Of a stretch of DNA of 24,852 bases, positions 24,644-24,852 are shown piece after piece. The notes under the pieces were generated by a model. It worked only from the letters and a program-made list of their open reading frames with translations. It had not been told where the DNA came from and did no database searches. The number at the start of each line of letters is the position of its first letter. Positions within the stretch are counted from its first letter, which is position 1. The position numbers and the translations under genes are program-made. The stretch comes from an uncultured Paraprevotella sp. (GTDB lineage Bacteria > Bacteroidota > Bacteroidia > Bacteroidales > Bacteroidaceae), in contig CAAFWT010000205.1 in NCBI GenBank assembly GCA_900766785.1, positions 1 through 24,852 of the forward strand, written 5' to 3'.

Positions 24644-24852
24644 ATGCCTGAGAGACCCAAGGCACCTCAGCCGCGCAACGAGATGGTGTACCAGGGGCTC
24701 AGGCTGAACGTGCACCGAGACGCACGCGGGTATCTCTATCCCACCCTGAGGAAGCCAGCCCTCACAGCGGACTTTACCTATGAGCATTTCTGCGAAGAGG
24801 CTGCCGAGGAGCTGCTCAGAGTGAAGGACCTGGAGAAAAGATTGGAGTACAA
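24644..24852 (+). CDS. 5' end of an unidentified protein, runs off the right edge
   Basis: An ATG at 24644 after AGAGCAGGGA opens a frame of 69 codons that is still open at the edge. It begins MPERPKAPQPRNEMVYQGLR and continues with LNVHRDARGYLYPTLRK, then a helical acidic part (FCEEAAEELLRVKDLEKRLEY). Codon use is GC-rich and unlike the AT-rich gap before it. No signal peptide is present and the protein is charged and Pro-rich at the start. I do not recognise the family. The end of the visible part could lead into a coiled coil. Confidence 0.55.
   Translation, partial: MPERPKAPQPRNEMVYQGLRLNVHRDARGYLYPTLRKPALTADFTYEHFCEEAAEELLRVKDLEKRLEY

Overview
The window looks like chromosome of a Bacteroidales bacterium, most likely Prevotellaceae. 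The reasons are the fused murF-alr gene, the SprA/Sov translocon next to ruvA, the GSCFA, DUF1599 and DoxX-type proteins, a C10 (streptopain/interpain) peptidase, and repeated copies of the Bacteroidetes -7 promoter element (TAnnTTTG, three times exactly TAACTTTG). Genus is an inference; there is no rRNA or tRNA to check it with.

Layout. Positions 1-319 (minus strand) hold the edge of a defence or mobile region: a promoter, a small hairpin RNA with a U-rich end that resembles the abiF RNA motif, a badly deleted Abi_2/AbiF-like gene, and the start of an unidentified gene leaving the window. Positions 320-728 are gene-less and rich in short inverted repeats. Positions 729-4703 are one minus-strand operon read from a promoter at 4672-4703: DUF1599 protein, DoxX-type membrane protein, tpiA, a SPOR-domain secreted protein and folE, with a strong stem-loop between tpiA and the SPOR gene. 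Positions 4881-5110 hold two different repeat families that share a 22-bp period. Positions 5154-6824 carry a terminator, a LysM/M23 envelope peptidase and ndk. Divergent from ndk, on the plus strand, come a GSCFA protein and murF-alr (7070-10469).

Positions 10520-13969 are a compact minus-strand operon: ruvA, a C10 cysteine peptidase (overlapping ruvA by 4 bases) and cysQ. Divergently, sprA (14102-21853) encodes the 2583-residue outer-membrane channel of the type IX secretion system (T9SS). The C10 peptidase ends in a segment like a T9SS sorting tail, so a plausible cargo lies beside its exporter. After sprA the content changes: an AT-richer Sel1-repeat gene broken by a frameshift in a run of nine T, a family-18 glycosidase lipoprotein, and the start of an unrecognised GC-rich gene running off the right edge.

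Most of the window is ordinary core genome (cell wall, envelope, nucleotide and pterin metabolism, recombination, secretion). The parts most worth a second look are the abiF-RNA-like locus, the paired 22-bp arrays, the frameshifted Sel1 gene and the divergent C10 peptidase.
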